From CAVZCK01 sp963773735 (lineage in GTDB: Bacteria > Pseudomonadota > Alphaproteobacteria > Rhizobiales > Rhodomicrobiaceae), in contig CAVZCK010000028.1 in the NCBI GenBank assembly GCA_963773735.1, forward strand, positions 105,940 through 169,939: a DNA stretch of 64,000 bases. Direction: 5' to 3'. Both the position numbers and the translations under genes were made by a program. The notes beneath the pieces were generated by a model that worked only from the letters and a program-made list of their open reading frames with translations, made no database searches and was not told the origin of the DNA. This document shows positions 45,780 through 53,436 of the stretch, one piece after another (positions within the stretch are counted from its first letter, which is position 1; each line of letters starts with the position of its first letter).

Positions 45780-47015
45780 ATGGCTGAGCCGATCACCCGC
45801 CAAATCCTCCTAACGACCGCGCTCGCGGCGGCTGCGCTTTGCGCCGAGGGCAATCCGCTTCATGCGCGGACGCCGGCATTGCCGTATCCGAAATGGGTGG
45901 AGCGCTTTCGCAAGCGTGCGCGGGCCAGAGGAATTTCCGACGCCGTTTACGATCGCGTGATGGCCGGCGTCAAACCGGATACCTCGGTCTACGCGTTAGA
46001 CCGCGCCCAGCCCGAATTCCACGAAACGGCTTGGCAATATCTCAACCGCCGCGTCTCTGATTGGCGCATCCGCGTCGGACGGGAACGCGCCCGGCACTAC
46101 GCGCCGCTTCTGGAGCGGATCGAGAAAAAATTCGGCGTCGACCGCCACATCATGCTCGCCCTGTGGGGGATGGAGTCGGCCTTCGGCGACGTCATCACCA
46201 ACCCGAAGCATATGCGCCCCGTCATTCCCGCGCTTGCGGCGCTCGCCTGGGGCGAGCCGCGGCGCCGCCCCTATTGGGAGCAGGAGCTTCTCAACGCGCT
46301 TGTTATCATCCAGCGCGGCTGGGGAAAGCCTGAGGAGATGGTGGGGTCGTGGGCGGGCGCGATGGGCCATACCCAATGGATGCCCGAAGTCTGGCTGAAT
46401 ATGGGCGTCGATTTCAACGGCGATGGCCGCATCTCGCCTTTCGGCCCGCCCGATGATGCGCTCGCAGGCACAGCGCGCTATCTCATCGAGCGCGGCAATT
46501 ACCAGAAGGGTATCGGCTGGGGTTATGAGGTCAGCCTGCCTGCCGGTCTCAGTCCGCGCAAGGCTGGGACGAGGCCCATCGCGGCTTGGCGCAAGCTCGG
46601 GGTGAAGCGCGCCAATGGCAAGCCGTTCCCGAAGGATGGCGAGCGCGCGCGGCTCTGGCAGGTCGTGCCGAAAGGCCCGGTTCTGCTGGTCACGAAGAAT
46701 TTCTACGCCGTGAAGTCCTATAACCCTTCCAATCTTTATGCTCTCGCCATCGTCTATCTCGGCGATCAGATTGCCGGCGAAGGCCCCTTTGTGCAGCCGT
46801 TTCCTGGCGGCGAGCGGCCGCTCAGGCTGGCGGAAATCCAGGAGGTGCAGCGCCGGCTGACGACCATAGGCTTCGACACAGGCGGGACGGACGGGCGTGT
46901 CGGGCAGGATACGATGCGCGCCGTGCGGGCCTTCCAGCAAAAAGCCGGGATCAAGCCCGCCGATGGCTATGCGGGGCTGAAAGTGTTGGCCAAATTGCGC
47001 CAGGGAGTCGATTGA
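45780..47015 (+). CDS. Lytic murein transglycosylase (MltB-like) with peptidoglycan-binding domain
   Basis: A 411-residue protein. The N-terminal segment (about 28 residues, LLTTALAAAALCAEGNPLHA) serves as export signal. The SLT/MltB catalytic domain has the catalytic Glu in MLALWGMESAFGDV and the MGHTQWMPEVW and GVDFNGDGRISPFGPPDDALAGTARYL blocks. The C-terminal 60 residues are a PG_binding_1 domain (RLAEIQEVQRRLTTIGFDTGGTDGRVGQDTMRAVRAFQQKAG). It cleaves glycan strands to 1,6-anhydro ends in the periplasm. The gene is intact. Confidence 0.92.
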   Translation: MAEPITRQILLTTALAAAALCAEGNPLHARTPALPYPKWVERFRKRARARGISDAVYDRVMAGVKPDTSVYALDRAQPEFHETAWQYLNRRVSDWRIRVGRERARHYAPLLERIEKKFGVDRHIMLALWGMESAFGDVITNPKHMRPVIPALAALAWGEPRRRPYWEQELLNALVIIQRGWGKPEEMVGSWAGAMGHTQWMPEVWLNMGVDFNGDGRISPFGPPDDALAGTARYLIERGNYQKGIGWGYEVSLPAGLSPRKAGTRPIAAWRKLGVKRANGKPFPKDGERARLWQVVPKGPVLLVTKNFYAVKSYNPSNLYALAIVYLGDQIAGEGPFVQPFPGGERPLRLAEIQEVQRRLTTIGFDTGGTDGRVGQDTMRAVRAFQQKAGIKPADGYAGLKVLAKLRQGVD

Positions 47016-47250
47016 GGGTCGGTCCAGACTGAGGTCGCCGGTATGATCTCGGCGCGACAAATTGACGAACTTGCCGTGGAGCGACTGAGCCGGCTGGGGA
47101 ACATGCGGCAGGTCATGCCGATTTCAGCGCGCCATGTGCCGAGATGAGCGAAGAGGGCATCGAGCTGCGCGGCACGCGGCTGAGCTTGCAATAAGAGGCA
47201 TCTTCACGAACGGGGCCGCGCCCGGTACGTCCCGGACGCGGCGGGCAGGC

Positions 47251-47592
47251 TCAAGCCGCCCGAACCTCCTTCTCGACCGGCATGCCCGCATCGATCCAGT
47301 CCTGCTTGCCGCCGACATATTCACGGACGTTGCGATAGCCCATTGCCGTGAGCTCGTCAGACGCAATCGTCGAATTCTTGCAGGGCTCATTGGCGCAATA
47401 AACGACGATCAGCGCATCCTTATCCGGCAAGAGCGACGGCGCAAGCTCGCGCGTCTGATCAAGCGGCATGTTGAGCGCGCCGGGCAGATGCACCTGTTTG
47501 AAATATTTTTCGGGGAGCGCCTCCACGATCGTGATCGGCTCGCCGCTGTCCAGCAGGCGTGTAATCTCGCTGCGTTCGATTGTCTGTGTCAT
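47251..47592 (-). CDS. Rhodanese-like domain protein
   Basis: A 113-residue single rhodanese domain. The conserved HLPGALNMPLD segment precedes the active loop YCANEPCKNS, where the first Cys sits at the usual catalytic position; GYRNVREYVGGKQDWIDAG closes the domain. It probably transfers sulphur or acts as a sensor. It is divergent from a MarR-family gene across a 100-base region with two matching palindromes, so expression is presumably under that regulator. Confidence 0.88.
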   Translation of the reverse strand: MTQTIERSEITRLLDSGEPITIVEALPEKYFKQVHLPGALNMPLDQTRELAPSLLPDKDALIVVYCANEPCKNSTIASDELTAMGYRNVREYVGGKQDWIDAGMPVEKEVRAA

Positions 47593-47616
47593 GGGATCTT
47601 CCGCTGTTTGCGATTA

Positions 47617-47634
47617 TAGTTGCATTTGCAACTA
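47617..47634. promoter_or_regulatory. MarR-type operator 1
   Basis: A perfect 18-bp palindrome TAGTTGCATTTGCAACTA lies between the divergent rhodanese and MarR genes, 25 bases upstream of the rhodanese start. The TTGCA-n2-TGCAA core is typical of MarR-family binding sites. Confidence 0.7.
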
Positions 47635-47657
47635 AACTGCGGTTTAGCGTAACTTGA

Positions 47658-47672
47658 TTGCATCTGCAACTA
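47658..47672. promoter_or_regulatory. MarR-type operator 2
   Basis: A second copy of the core, TTGCATCTGCAACTA, 36-ish bases from operator 1, with one half-site identical (TGCAACTA). It lies 21 bases before the MarR start codon, which fits autoregulation. Confidence 0.6.
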
Positions 47673-47692
47673 AATTCATTCATAGCTGGGTT

Positions 47693-48202
47693 ATGAGTGA
47701 TCACCTTTCCGAGAACCACATTGCGGCGTGGGCCACACTGATGCGCGTCAGCCAGGCCAGTCTTGACGGGGTCGAAGCGGACCTGAAGGCGGCGGGCTTC
47801 CCGCCCCTCGTCTGGTATGACGTGCTCTTGGAATTGCGGCGGGCACCGGAAGGACGGTTGCGGCTCAGTGAAATCGGCGGCAAGATTTTGCTCAGCAAGA
47901 GCAATGTCACGCGGGTTATCGACCGGCTCGTGGCGAAACGGCTGGCACGGCGCGAGCATTGCGCCGAAGATGGGCGCGGTGCCTTCGCCGTGATTACCGG
48001 AGACGGACGCGATCTTCTCGCGCGAATGTGGCCTGCCTATCGGGCAAGCCTCGCCCGACATTTCGGTGCTCGTCTCAGTGACCTTGAGGCCGCTCAGCTG
48101 GCGGCGCTCCTAGATAAGCTGAATGGGTCCCTGTCGATCAGCCGGCCTTGGGCCGGGACGGGCGAAGCATCGGCTGCTCGCCGGGATAAGCGTGATAGGT
48201 GA
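47693..48202 (+). CDS. MarR-family transcriptional regulator
   Basis: About 169 residues with the MarR winged helix: AWATLMRVSQASLDGVEADL dimer helix, LRLSEIGGKILLSKSNVTRVIDRLVAKRLARREHCAEDGRGAFAVIT (recognition helix and wing with the conserved Asp-Gly-Arg). The ATG at 47693 is chosen; an upstream in-frame ATG at 47654 would place coding sequence over operator 2. It probably represses itself and the divergent rhodanese gene. Its 3' end overlaps the convergent membrane-protein gene by 65 bases. Confidence 0.9.
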   Translation: MSDHLSENHIAAWATLMRVSQASLDGVEADLKAAGFPPLVWYDVLLELRRAPEGRLRLSEIGGKILLSKSNVTRVIDRLVAKRLARREHCAEDGRGAFAVITGDGRDLLARMWPAYRASLARHFGARLSDLEAAQLAALLDKLNGSLSISRPWAGTGEASAARRDKRDR

Positions 48203-48554
48203 TCATCAACATTGCCATCAGAATCACAGAAAACAGGCCGGCGAGCGTGCCGATCCAGACCGATGACGTCTCCAGCCCGCTCAGCTGCGCCACTTCTATC
48301 CCCGCGGAGCTGCCGGCAAGCGAAGCGACGGCGGCGTAGACGATGACGAGCGCCGGGGTTCGCGAGGTGTCGGGCCCTTCCCCTGCCCCGCGCGCGATGA
48401 TGTAATTGCGCGCGATTGCGGCGATGATCGTGCCGAGAAAGCCGGCGACGATGGCAAGATAAAAGCCGTTCAGCCAGCTCGGCGCCGCCAGCCCCATTAG
48501 CGCGCCGACGGCTGTCCCGACAATGAGAACGATCAATAAGCTTGCTGACGTCAT
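48138..48554 (-). CDS. Hypothetical membrane protein with about four helices
   Basis: A 138-residue protein with hydrophobic segments LLIVLIVGTAVGALMGLAAPSW, YLAIVAGFLGTIIAAIARNYII, ALVIVYAAVASLAGSSAG and VWIGTLAGLFSVILMAMLMITYH. The start is ATG 48554 (MTSASLL) with AAGGA about 8 bases upstream. No family is recognised. It is convergent with, and overlaps, the MarR gene end. Confidence 0.7.
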   Translation of the reverse strand: MTSASLLIVLIVGTAVGALMGLAAPSWLNGFYLAIVAGFLGTIIAAIARNYIIARGAGEGPDTSRTPALVIVYAAVASLAGSSAGIEVAQLSGLETSSVWIGTLAGLFSVILMAMLMITYHAYPGEQPMLRPSRPKAG

Positions 48555-48782
48555 GTTTGGTCCTTCCCTCATCGTAGGCTCGGATTTGCAGTGACTCGTT
48601 TACCCACGGCGTCGAGCATAGCCCAGCCGCAAAAAGGAAAATAGCGAGCAGATTTCGCGGCGTTGGTTCAACTGTATTGCGGCGCGGAGCCGGGTCTTTG
48701 TAGATAATTCAGTCTTGACCCGGCTTGCGGATCGGCCGCGCGGCCGATGCCGGAGAGAAAAGGCGGCGTCGGGTCGCCGTGA

Positions 48783-49388
48783 TTATGGTGTGCCGCTGCG
48801 ATCGGCCACCTTCTTCAAAAAGGCGACGGCCTGCTCCGTTTGCTCCGCGGTTTCTTCGGTGACTTCCTGAGCGTCGCTGCGACTGCCCAACCCCTTTAAG
48901 AAGGCGGCGCCGGGTTCGGGCTGCGTCAGCACGCCTCCGCCCTCTTGTACATACCATTCCTCGACGCCGCCCACCATTGCCCTGGCCAGCACGTCATAGC
49001 CGACGGCCCAAGCCTCCCGCTCTTCCGCCGTGATTTCGACCCCAGGCGTGTTGCTCAAGGCCCAAAGCAGTGCGTCCCGCATCGGCTCGAAGTCCTCAAT
49101 CTTGACGCCGAGTGCGCCATGCAGCATGCCGCCCCAATAGGAGCCGGGAACATAGGCTTGGGCGTCCCTGACGCCGGTGACCGGAAACGACAGCAGCGGC
49201 AAGCGCACCATCTCGCCGACGACTTTCATGAACTTGACGTGCTGCGCCTTGAGATCCTTGCTGAACAGCTTCCGCAATTCCGGCGCAATGCCAAAAAGGC
49301 GCTGATAGAAATGCGCGCTGAGCTGATGCGCGTGAGGCTCGATTCGTGCAAAGCTCTGCCTCAGGATTTTGAGCTGTTCCGGTGTCAT
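48783..49388 (-). CDS. Single-domain globin
   Basis: A 201-residue protein whose first ~140 residues form a bacterial single-domain globin (Vitreoscilla/flavohaemoglobin-like): SFARIEPHAHQLSAHFYQRLFGIAPELRKLF (A-C helices), then a distal-side segment QHVKFMKVVGEMV and a proximal His in GGMLHGALGVK. It binds haem and probably O2 or NO. The C-terminal 55 residues are an acidic Glu/Thr/Val extension without known domain, unusual for the family. It stands alone, with no reductase partner nearby. Confidence 0.85.
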   Translation of the reverse strand: MTPEQLKILRQSFARIEPHAHQLSAHFYQRLFGIAPELRKLFSKDLKAQHVKFMKVVGEMVRLPLLSFPVTGVRDAQAYVPGSYWGGMLHGALGVKIEDFEPMRDALLWALSNTPGVEITAEEREAWAVGYDVLARAMVGGVEEWYVQEGGGVLTQPEPGAAFLKGLGSRSDAQEVTEETAEQTEQAVAFLKKVADRSGTP

Positions 49389-49930
49389 GACCGACGGCGG
49401 TCCTTCGCGATGGCCGCAGTCCCAGCCTCAGCAGGCTGCCGCTTTGCGTTGCCCGCCAAGCCACGCCTCGTTGCGGCTAGCGGTGGCGAATAGACAAAAA
49501 GTCCGGCGCTGGTCAATTTGCGCGCCAGCATATTTGAGCGTCCTGTGCCCCCCGCTTTACCCATACCCACCTCTGAAGCGAGAAACCGGCCTTTGGCTTG
49601 GTTCGGTCATCGATCATGCATTCTTAACCCGAATATTTCGGTTAAGCAAAACAACGTATGCAATATACCAGAGGTTGTACTGTGCATATCAGAGTTGAGA
49701 TTGTGCAAATTTGCCGCGCTGTTTTGTCGCCACGACCTTCCGGCGCTAGATAGAACGGCGTCGGCGACCACCCGGCCGACAGCGCGCCCCGCGAAACGCT
49801 GGACCGGCCTCCGAGCAGAATCCGCGAAAGGCTCGCCTTCTACAGGCCGATGGGGCCGGCAGCGCACCCCGACCCGGTTGCACATGCTACAGGCGCCTAT
49901 TTGCTTGGATCATTACGGATTCCCTAGCGG
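49389..49930. other. Intergenic region without a supported gene
   Basis: Upstream of the globin gene. It includes an AT-rich part (about 49615-49700) that may contain promoters. Frames on both strands are short and show no conserved motif. Confidence 0.4.
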
Positions 49931-50185
49931 CTAATTGCGGATCTCCTGGCTTGGCGCGGGAGCTGTCCTTGCCCGTGCCACCGCTGATCGCAAGCACTTG
50001 ATCTTCATATATTCCCCCGGACCGCGCGCGGCGAGCGAGGTCTCGGCGAGATAGGCCTGGCCATGCAGGCCGCACATGACTTCGTTGGACACCACCGGTC
50101 CGCGGAAGACATCGAGCGCAGTATCTTTTTGACAATCCGGCGGCGACACGCCGGCGGCGCATATGAGGATCAGCACCTGGAACAT
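49931..50185 (-). CDS. Small conserved hypothetical protein
   Basis: An 84-residue protein beginning MFQVLILICAAGVSPPDCQKDTALDVFRGP, with EVMCGLHGQAYLAETSL and EYMKIKCLR. Three cysteines are spaced as in a small conserved family I have seen in Bradyrhizobium-type genomes without assigned function. The start is ATG 50185, with AGGAG 11 bases upstream; the frame extends upstream but loses protein character. It may be exported through its hydrophobic N-terminus, although that segment is short. Confidence 0.6.
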   Translation of the reverse strand: MFQVLILICAAGVSPPDCQKDTALDVFRGPVVSNEVMCGLHGQAYLAETSLAARGPGEYMKIKCLRSAVARARTAPAPSQEIRN

Positions 50186-50688
50186 GTTTCTTCGGTCTCC
50201 TGTCAAAATGCTGCGGCCATCGCCGTGGCTGTTCTCGCATGCGGCATCAGCGATTTCCGCGGCAACCCGGGACCCGCCTTCATATAAGAAGCTGCCCGGC
50301 CGCAAAGATCCTTTCGGCAAACGGACGCCGTTATGCCGGACGATGCACGCCTAGCTCAGCGCTCCGGCATCGCCACGTTGGGTCTTTCCATCGCGTCGAA
50401 CGCTGAACGCGAAAGCCTATGCAATTGTTGTGTGCAATTGTTGTGCCTACGCTGGCGCGGCGGGCCGAAGCGGAGGCGGATCTGCGTTTCAGCCGCAGGC
50501 GATCTCCAGCAGCTTTGACGAAGTGAGTGCGCATTGCGCACGCGTCGGCGAAAAAACCGTCATTGCCCATAATGCATGGAAACTCAATCAACTTCCGGGG
50601 CATTGCGCTGAGCAGCTTCACAGGCGACGATGGACGGCTCGCCTGATCATGAGGCGAGAACTGGCACCAACAGCACCCCGATGGGCTC
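50186..50688. other. Intergenic region with a short tandem repeat
   Basis: No supported gene. Two 13-bp direct copies GCAATTGTTGTG(T/C) lie head to tail at 50421-50446, an AT-rich patch within GC-rich DNA. The remainder is promoter-size spacer for the genes on either side. Confidence 0.4.
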
Positions 50689-50910
50689 GTGACAACCGAA
50701 CTGACGATCGAAGATGCCCAGGCAAGGATCTTTAGGTGGATGTTTTCCGCCTGGATCGGCGGCGGGGCCGCGCTTATTTTTCTGCCCGCGCTTTCGCTTG
50801 CGGTGGCCAGGGAGATCGGCTGGATGCAGCTTGCCGATCTTTATGCGGCTATCGGCGGCGTCACGCTCTCGCTGGCGGCTCTGGTTTACCTGTCAAGCAG
50901 CGAGGAATAG
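50689..50910 (+). CDS. Small two-helix membrane protein, hypothetical
   Basis: A 73-residue protein with a short polar N-terminus (TTELTIEDAQARIFRW) and two hydrophobic helices (MFSAWIGGGAALIFLPALSLAV and LADLYAAIGGVTLSLAALVYL), ending SSSEE. Its start would be GTG 50689. Composition strongly favours a real inner-membrane protein, though no ribosome-binding site is clear. No family is recognised. Confidence 0.55.
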   Translation: MTTELTIEDAQARIFRWMFSAWIGGGAALIFLPALSLAVAREIGWMQLADLYAAIGGVTLSLAALVYLSSSEE

Positions 50911-50973
50911 GCGGCTCGCTTTGGTCTAGATGCGGCAACAGCCGCGCCACACTGCGGCTTCGTTCTGACTTAA

Positions 50974-51327
50974 TCACTTAGCCTTTTTCTCGGCTCCGTC
51001 GCCTTGCGTGGCCGGCGGCTCGCCGCCGGTGTCCGGTGCTCCGGCGTCTGACGGTTCGTCGAGAAACATCAACCCTTCCTCGATGGAAACGACCTCGTTG
51101 CCGTCGAATTCATATTCTTCGCCGTCAGACGTTTTGATGGTGCACCCGTCATTACAGATGCCGTCGAGAACTTCCGAGGGCTTTACGACGAGGTAGTGCG
51201 CTTTCTCTTTTTCGGTGACCGTAATCTTTTGTTCGGTTGCGTCATGGTTCGTTATTTGCAGTGCCTGGGCCTGCGATACCGCCATAAAAGCTGCAAAGCA
51301 GGCAATAGCGCAAACGCTCCTCATCAT
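50974..51327 (-). CDS. Small secreted acidic protein, hypothetical
   Basis: A 117-residue protein with a signal peptide (MMRSVCAIACFAAFMAVSQAQA). The mature domain is small and beta-rich (LQITNHDATEQKITVTEKEKAHYLVVKPSEVLDGIC) with two cysteines in GICNDGCTIK. The C-terminal tail is acidic and Gly/Pro-rich. GTGAGAA precedes the start. It is probably periplasmic. This domain shape recurs as small stress-associated periplasmic proteins in Hyphomicrobiales, but no name is assigned. Confidence 0.7.
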   Translation of the reverse strand: MMRSVCAIACFAAFMAVSQAQALQITNHDATEQKITVTEKEKAHYLVVKPSEVLDGICNDGCTIKTSDGEEYEFDGNEVVSIEEGLMFLDEPSDAGAPDTGGEPPATQGDGAEKKAK

Positions 51328-51409
51328 TTCTCACTCATTTAGCTCGACCGTTGGGAGACAGAAGACGAAGGGAAGAATTTCTTCTTCCCTTAGACTAATT
51401 CCGAAAGCT

Positions 51410-51508
51410 TTATTTCTTACCGCTTTTTTTGGCACCGCTCGCGGACTTAACTGCGGTCTTTGTCGACGTAGCGGCAATTTTCGGTTTGCTTTCTGTCTTC
51501 TTCTTCAT
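51410..51508 (-). CDS. Tiny lysine-rich protein (32 residues)
   Basis: The minus strand from ATG 51508 reads MKKKTESKPKIAATSTKTA, then VKSASGAKKSGKK and TAA. More than a third of residues are Lys and the rest are mostly Ser, Thr and Ala, resembling histone-H1-like tails or small nucleic-acid-binding proteins. AGGTAGAAAGAA directly precedes the ATG. It is shorter than usual gene-finder limits. It is downstream of, and in the same direction as, no other gene, so it should have its own promoter in 51509-51600. Confidence 0.5.
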   Translation of the reverse strand: MKKKTESKPKIAATSTKTAVKSASGAKKSGKK

Positions 51509-51639
51509 TTCTTTCTACCTCTGGGTAAAGCGGAATATCTATCCGCAGATTTGAAATCTGTGCTGCGTCGTGCCATTAAGCAAACAAATTTTTTCTCTGT
51601 TTAACATCAAAAAAAATTCGGTCGCGGCTCGAATGGGCA

Positions 51640-51850
51640 TGAGGTGATGGCTATAGCCTTGCGACAACTTTTCTGGCAATGCCGAAACCGGCTCCTTCGT
51701 CGGCGCGGCTGCATGTTAGGCAAGCGATGGTGAACTCGCGCATCAAGGCGCTAGAGGATCTTCTTGGCAAATCTTTGTTGGAGCGGTCGAAATCGGCACA
51801 AAGCCCGCGCCCGCCGGTGAGGTGTTCGACAAGTGTTTGTCATCGTCCGC
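51640..51850 (+). pseudogene. Degenerate 5' part of a LysR-family regulator gene
   Basis: Shifting between frames gives ETGSFVGAAAC, then QAMVNSRIKALEDLLGKSLLERSKS, then PAGEVFDK. These are the classic LysR helix-turn-helix blocks (AETGSF..AA.L..S.S.....LE..LG..LFER, LTPAGE). The frame is broken at least twice and the effector domain is absent; the DNA runs straight into the end of the acuI-like gene. A regulator divergent from or next to that oxidoreductase has been lost. Confidence 0.6.
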
Positions 51851-51886
51851 GTCTGAGAACATGCGCGTCGAGAGCGGCTGGCTGCC

Positions 51887-52873
51887 CTACGCCACCTCAA
51901 GAACGACGCGGCCCCTGATCTTTCCGGCCAGAATCTCCGGAGCGAGCGTCACGACATCGCGGACCGGCCGCGTCTCCGTCATGGCGTGAAGCTTTGCGAG
52001 GTCGAGGTCTTTTGCCAGCCGAGCCCACGCAGTCTGCCGCCTCGCCATCGGCGCCATGACTGAATCGATGCCCGCGAGCGTGACGCTGCGCAGAATGAAG
52101 GGAGCGACGCTCGTCGGCAGGTCCATGCCCTGTGCAAGCCCACAGGCGGTAACGGTTCCGCCATATTTCATCTGCGACAGCACATTGGCGAGCGTGGCGC
52201 TGCCGGCGACATCGATCGCGCCGGCCCAGCGTTCTCTGGCGAGCGGTCGCGGCGTTCCAGAGAATTCCTCGCGCGGCAGGATGTCGGCGGCGCCGAGCGA
52301 TTTGAGATAGCCCGCCGTGTCGGGCCGGCCGGTGCTGGCCGCCACCTGATAGCCGAGACGGGCAAGCAGGGCGACCGCGACACTGCCGACTCCGCCGGCC
52401 GCGCCGGTGACCAGAATTGGTCCGCTCTCCGGTTTGACGTGATGCGCCTCGAGAGCCAGCACGCAAAGCATCGCCGTGTAGCCGGCGGTGCCGATGGCCA
52501 TGCAGTCCGAGCGGGTCAGCCTCGCAGGAACCGGCAGCAGCCAGTCGCCTTTCACCCGCGCGAGCTGCGCATAGCCGCCATAATGTGTTTCGCCGAGGCC
52601 CCAGCCGTTGATCAGAACCTCAGCGCCTTCGCGGAACTCCGGATGGGACGAGCGAGTGACCGTGCCAGCAAAATCAATGCCGGGGATCATCGGCCAGCGG
52701 CGCACGACGGGCCCTTTACCCGTAATTGCAAGCCCGTCCTTGTAGTTGATTGTCGAATGCGTGACCCGAACCGTGACATCGCCGTCCATCAGCTCGTCCT
52801 CGGTCAGCATCGTCCATTCAACCTTTTGTCCCGTCGCCGATTTCGAGATGAGCAAGGCTTCGAAAGAGGTCAT
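51887..52873 (-). CDS. acuI: Acrylyl-CoA reductase AcuI-type medium-chain oxidoreductase
   Basis: A 328-residue zinc-independent MDR enzyme of the YhdH/AcuI subgroup, which reduces acrylyl-CoA with NADPH. Family features are MTSFEALLISK at the start, VTHSTINYKDGLAITGKGPVVRRWPMIPGIDFAG, the nucleotide fold VTGAAGGVGSVAVALLARLGY, and AGSATLANVLSQMKYGGTVTACGLAQGMDLPTSVAPFILR. It starts at ATG 52873; an in-frame extension to 52936 has no homology. It probably functions in propionate or 3-hydroxypropionate-type metabolism or detoxifies acrylate. The gene is intact, with a LysR remnant next to its 3' end. Confidence 0.88.
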   Translation of the reverse strand: MTSFEALLISKSATGQKVEWTMLTEDELMDGDVTVRVTHSTINYKDGLAITGKGPVVRRWPMIPGIDFAGTVTRSSHPEFREGAEVLINGWGLGETHYGGYAQLARVKGDWLLPVPARLTRSDCMAIGTAGYTAMLCVLALEAHHVKPESGPILVTGAAGGVGSVAVALLARLGYQVAASTGRPDTAGYLKSLGAADILPREEFSGTPRPLARERWAGAIDVAGSATLANVLSQMKYGGTVTACGLAQGMDLPTSVAPFILRSVTLAGIDSVMAPMARRQTAWARLAKDLDLAKLHAMTETRPVRDVVTLAPEILAGKIRGRVVLEVA

Positions 52874-53259
52874 GCGGCTGGTCCTCGAATTGATTTCGGT
52901 TCGTCCACCTTGGCTGCAGTTGGCGCATTGAATCAAGAGACAGCTTTGCGGGTCTTTAGCCGGTTCACACGCAAACGCCTGCTATTGTTCCATTAAATAT
53001 GCCGATATTCGAATTTTAATTCGCTAAACTATTATGGCAAGCCTCGATTTCGCATTGCGATATTGCAGTGCACGATAATATTTTCTTGCGCATGGGTCGC
53101 AATAAACCTTAAGATCCTCAGTTCTGAAAAGGCGGATTTCGGATGTTCTCGACCGTATGGAGAAACCGAGACGCCCCAAACGATCCAAGCAAAGGCCGCG
53201 CAGCAGGAAAGGGTGCGGTTCACGGCTGCGATTGATGGCCGCGAATTGGGAGACAAACC

Positions 53260-53343
53260 ATGGGACTGACCGCAAATTGGAAAATGGTTGCAACAATCCT
53301 TGCATTCGGCTTCGTTGCAGCGGTGGTCCTCGGCATGGTCTGA
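53260..53343 (+). CDS. 27-residue membrane peptide
   Basis: ATG 53260 opens MGLTANWKMVATILAFGF, then VAAVVLGMV and TGA. It is a single hydrophobic helix with a short polar start, GGGAG 8 bases upstream, and a strong terminator about 50 bases after the stop. Gene-like punctuation on both sides makes translation likely. Similar short peptides occur in related genomes as unannotated frames. Function is unknown. Confidence 0.5.
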   Translation: MGLTANWKMVATILAFGFVAAVVLGMV

Positions 53344-53394
53344 TAGCGGCCATGCCGTTTAGCCTGTAAGGCATCTCAATAATTAAAAGCCGCG

Positions 53395-53427
53395 GATCGC
53401 CTCTGCGGCTTTTTTTGTTTCTGCCCC
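53395..53427 (+). terminator. Rho-independent terminator
   Basis: Stem AAAAGCCGC / GCGGCTTTT with an 11-base loop, followed on the plus strand by a run of T (GCGGCTTTTTTTG). It ends the transcript of the 27-residue peptide gene. On the other strand the A-run before the stem becomes TTTT, so it may also serve the convergent DUF457 gene. Confidence 0.85.
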
Positions 53428-53436
53428 GGTCGCGGA

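Noticed and set aside
45996..47060. A 354-codon minus-strand frame opposite the lytic transglycosylase
   Set aside because: Shadow of the intact MltB-like gene; His/Arg/Ala-rich without domains.
53024..53374. A 116-codon minus-strand frame opposite the 27-residue peptide gene
   Set aside because: No recognisable motif, and the plus-strand peptide has better start and terminator signals.
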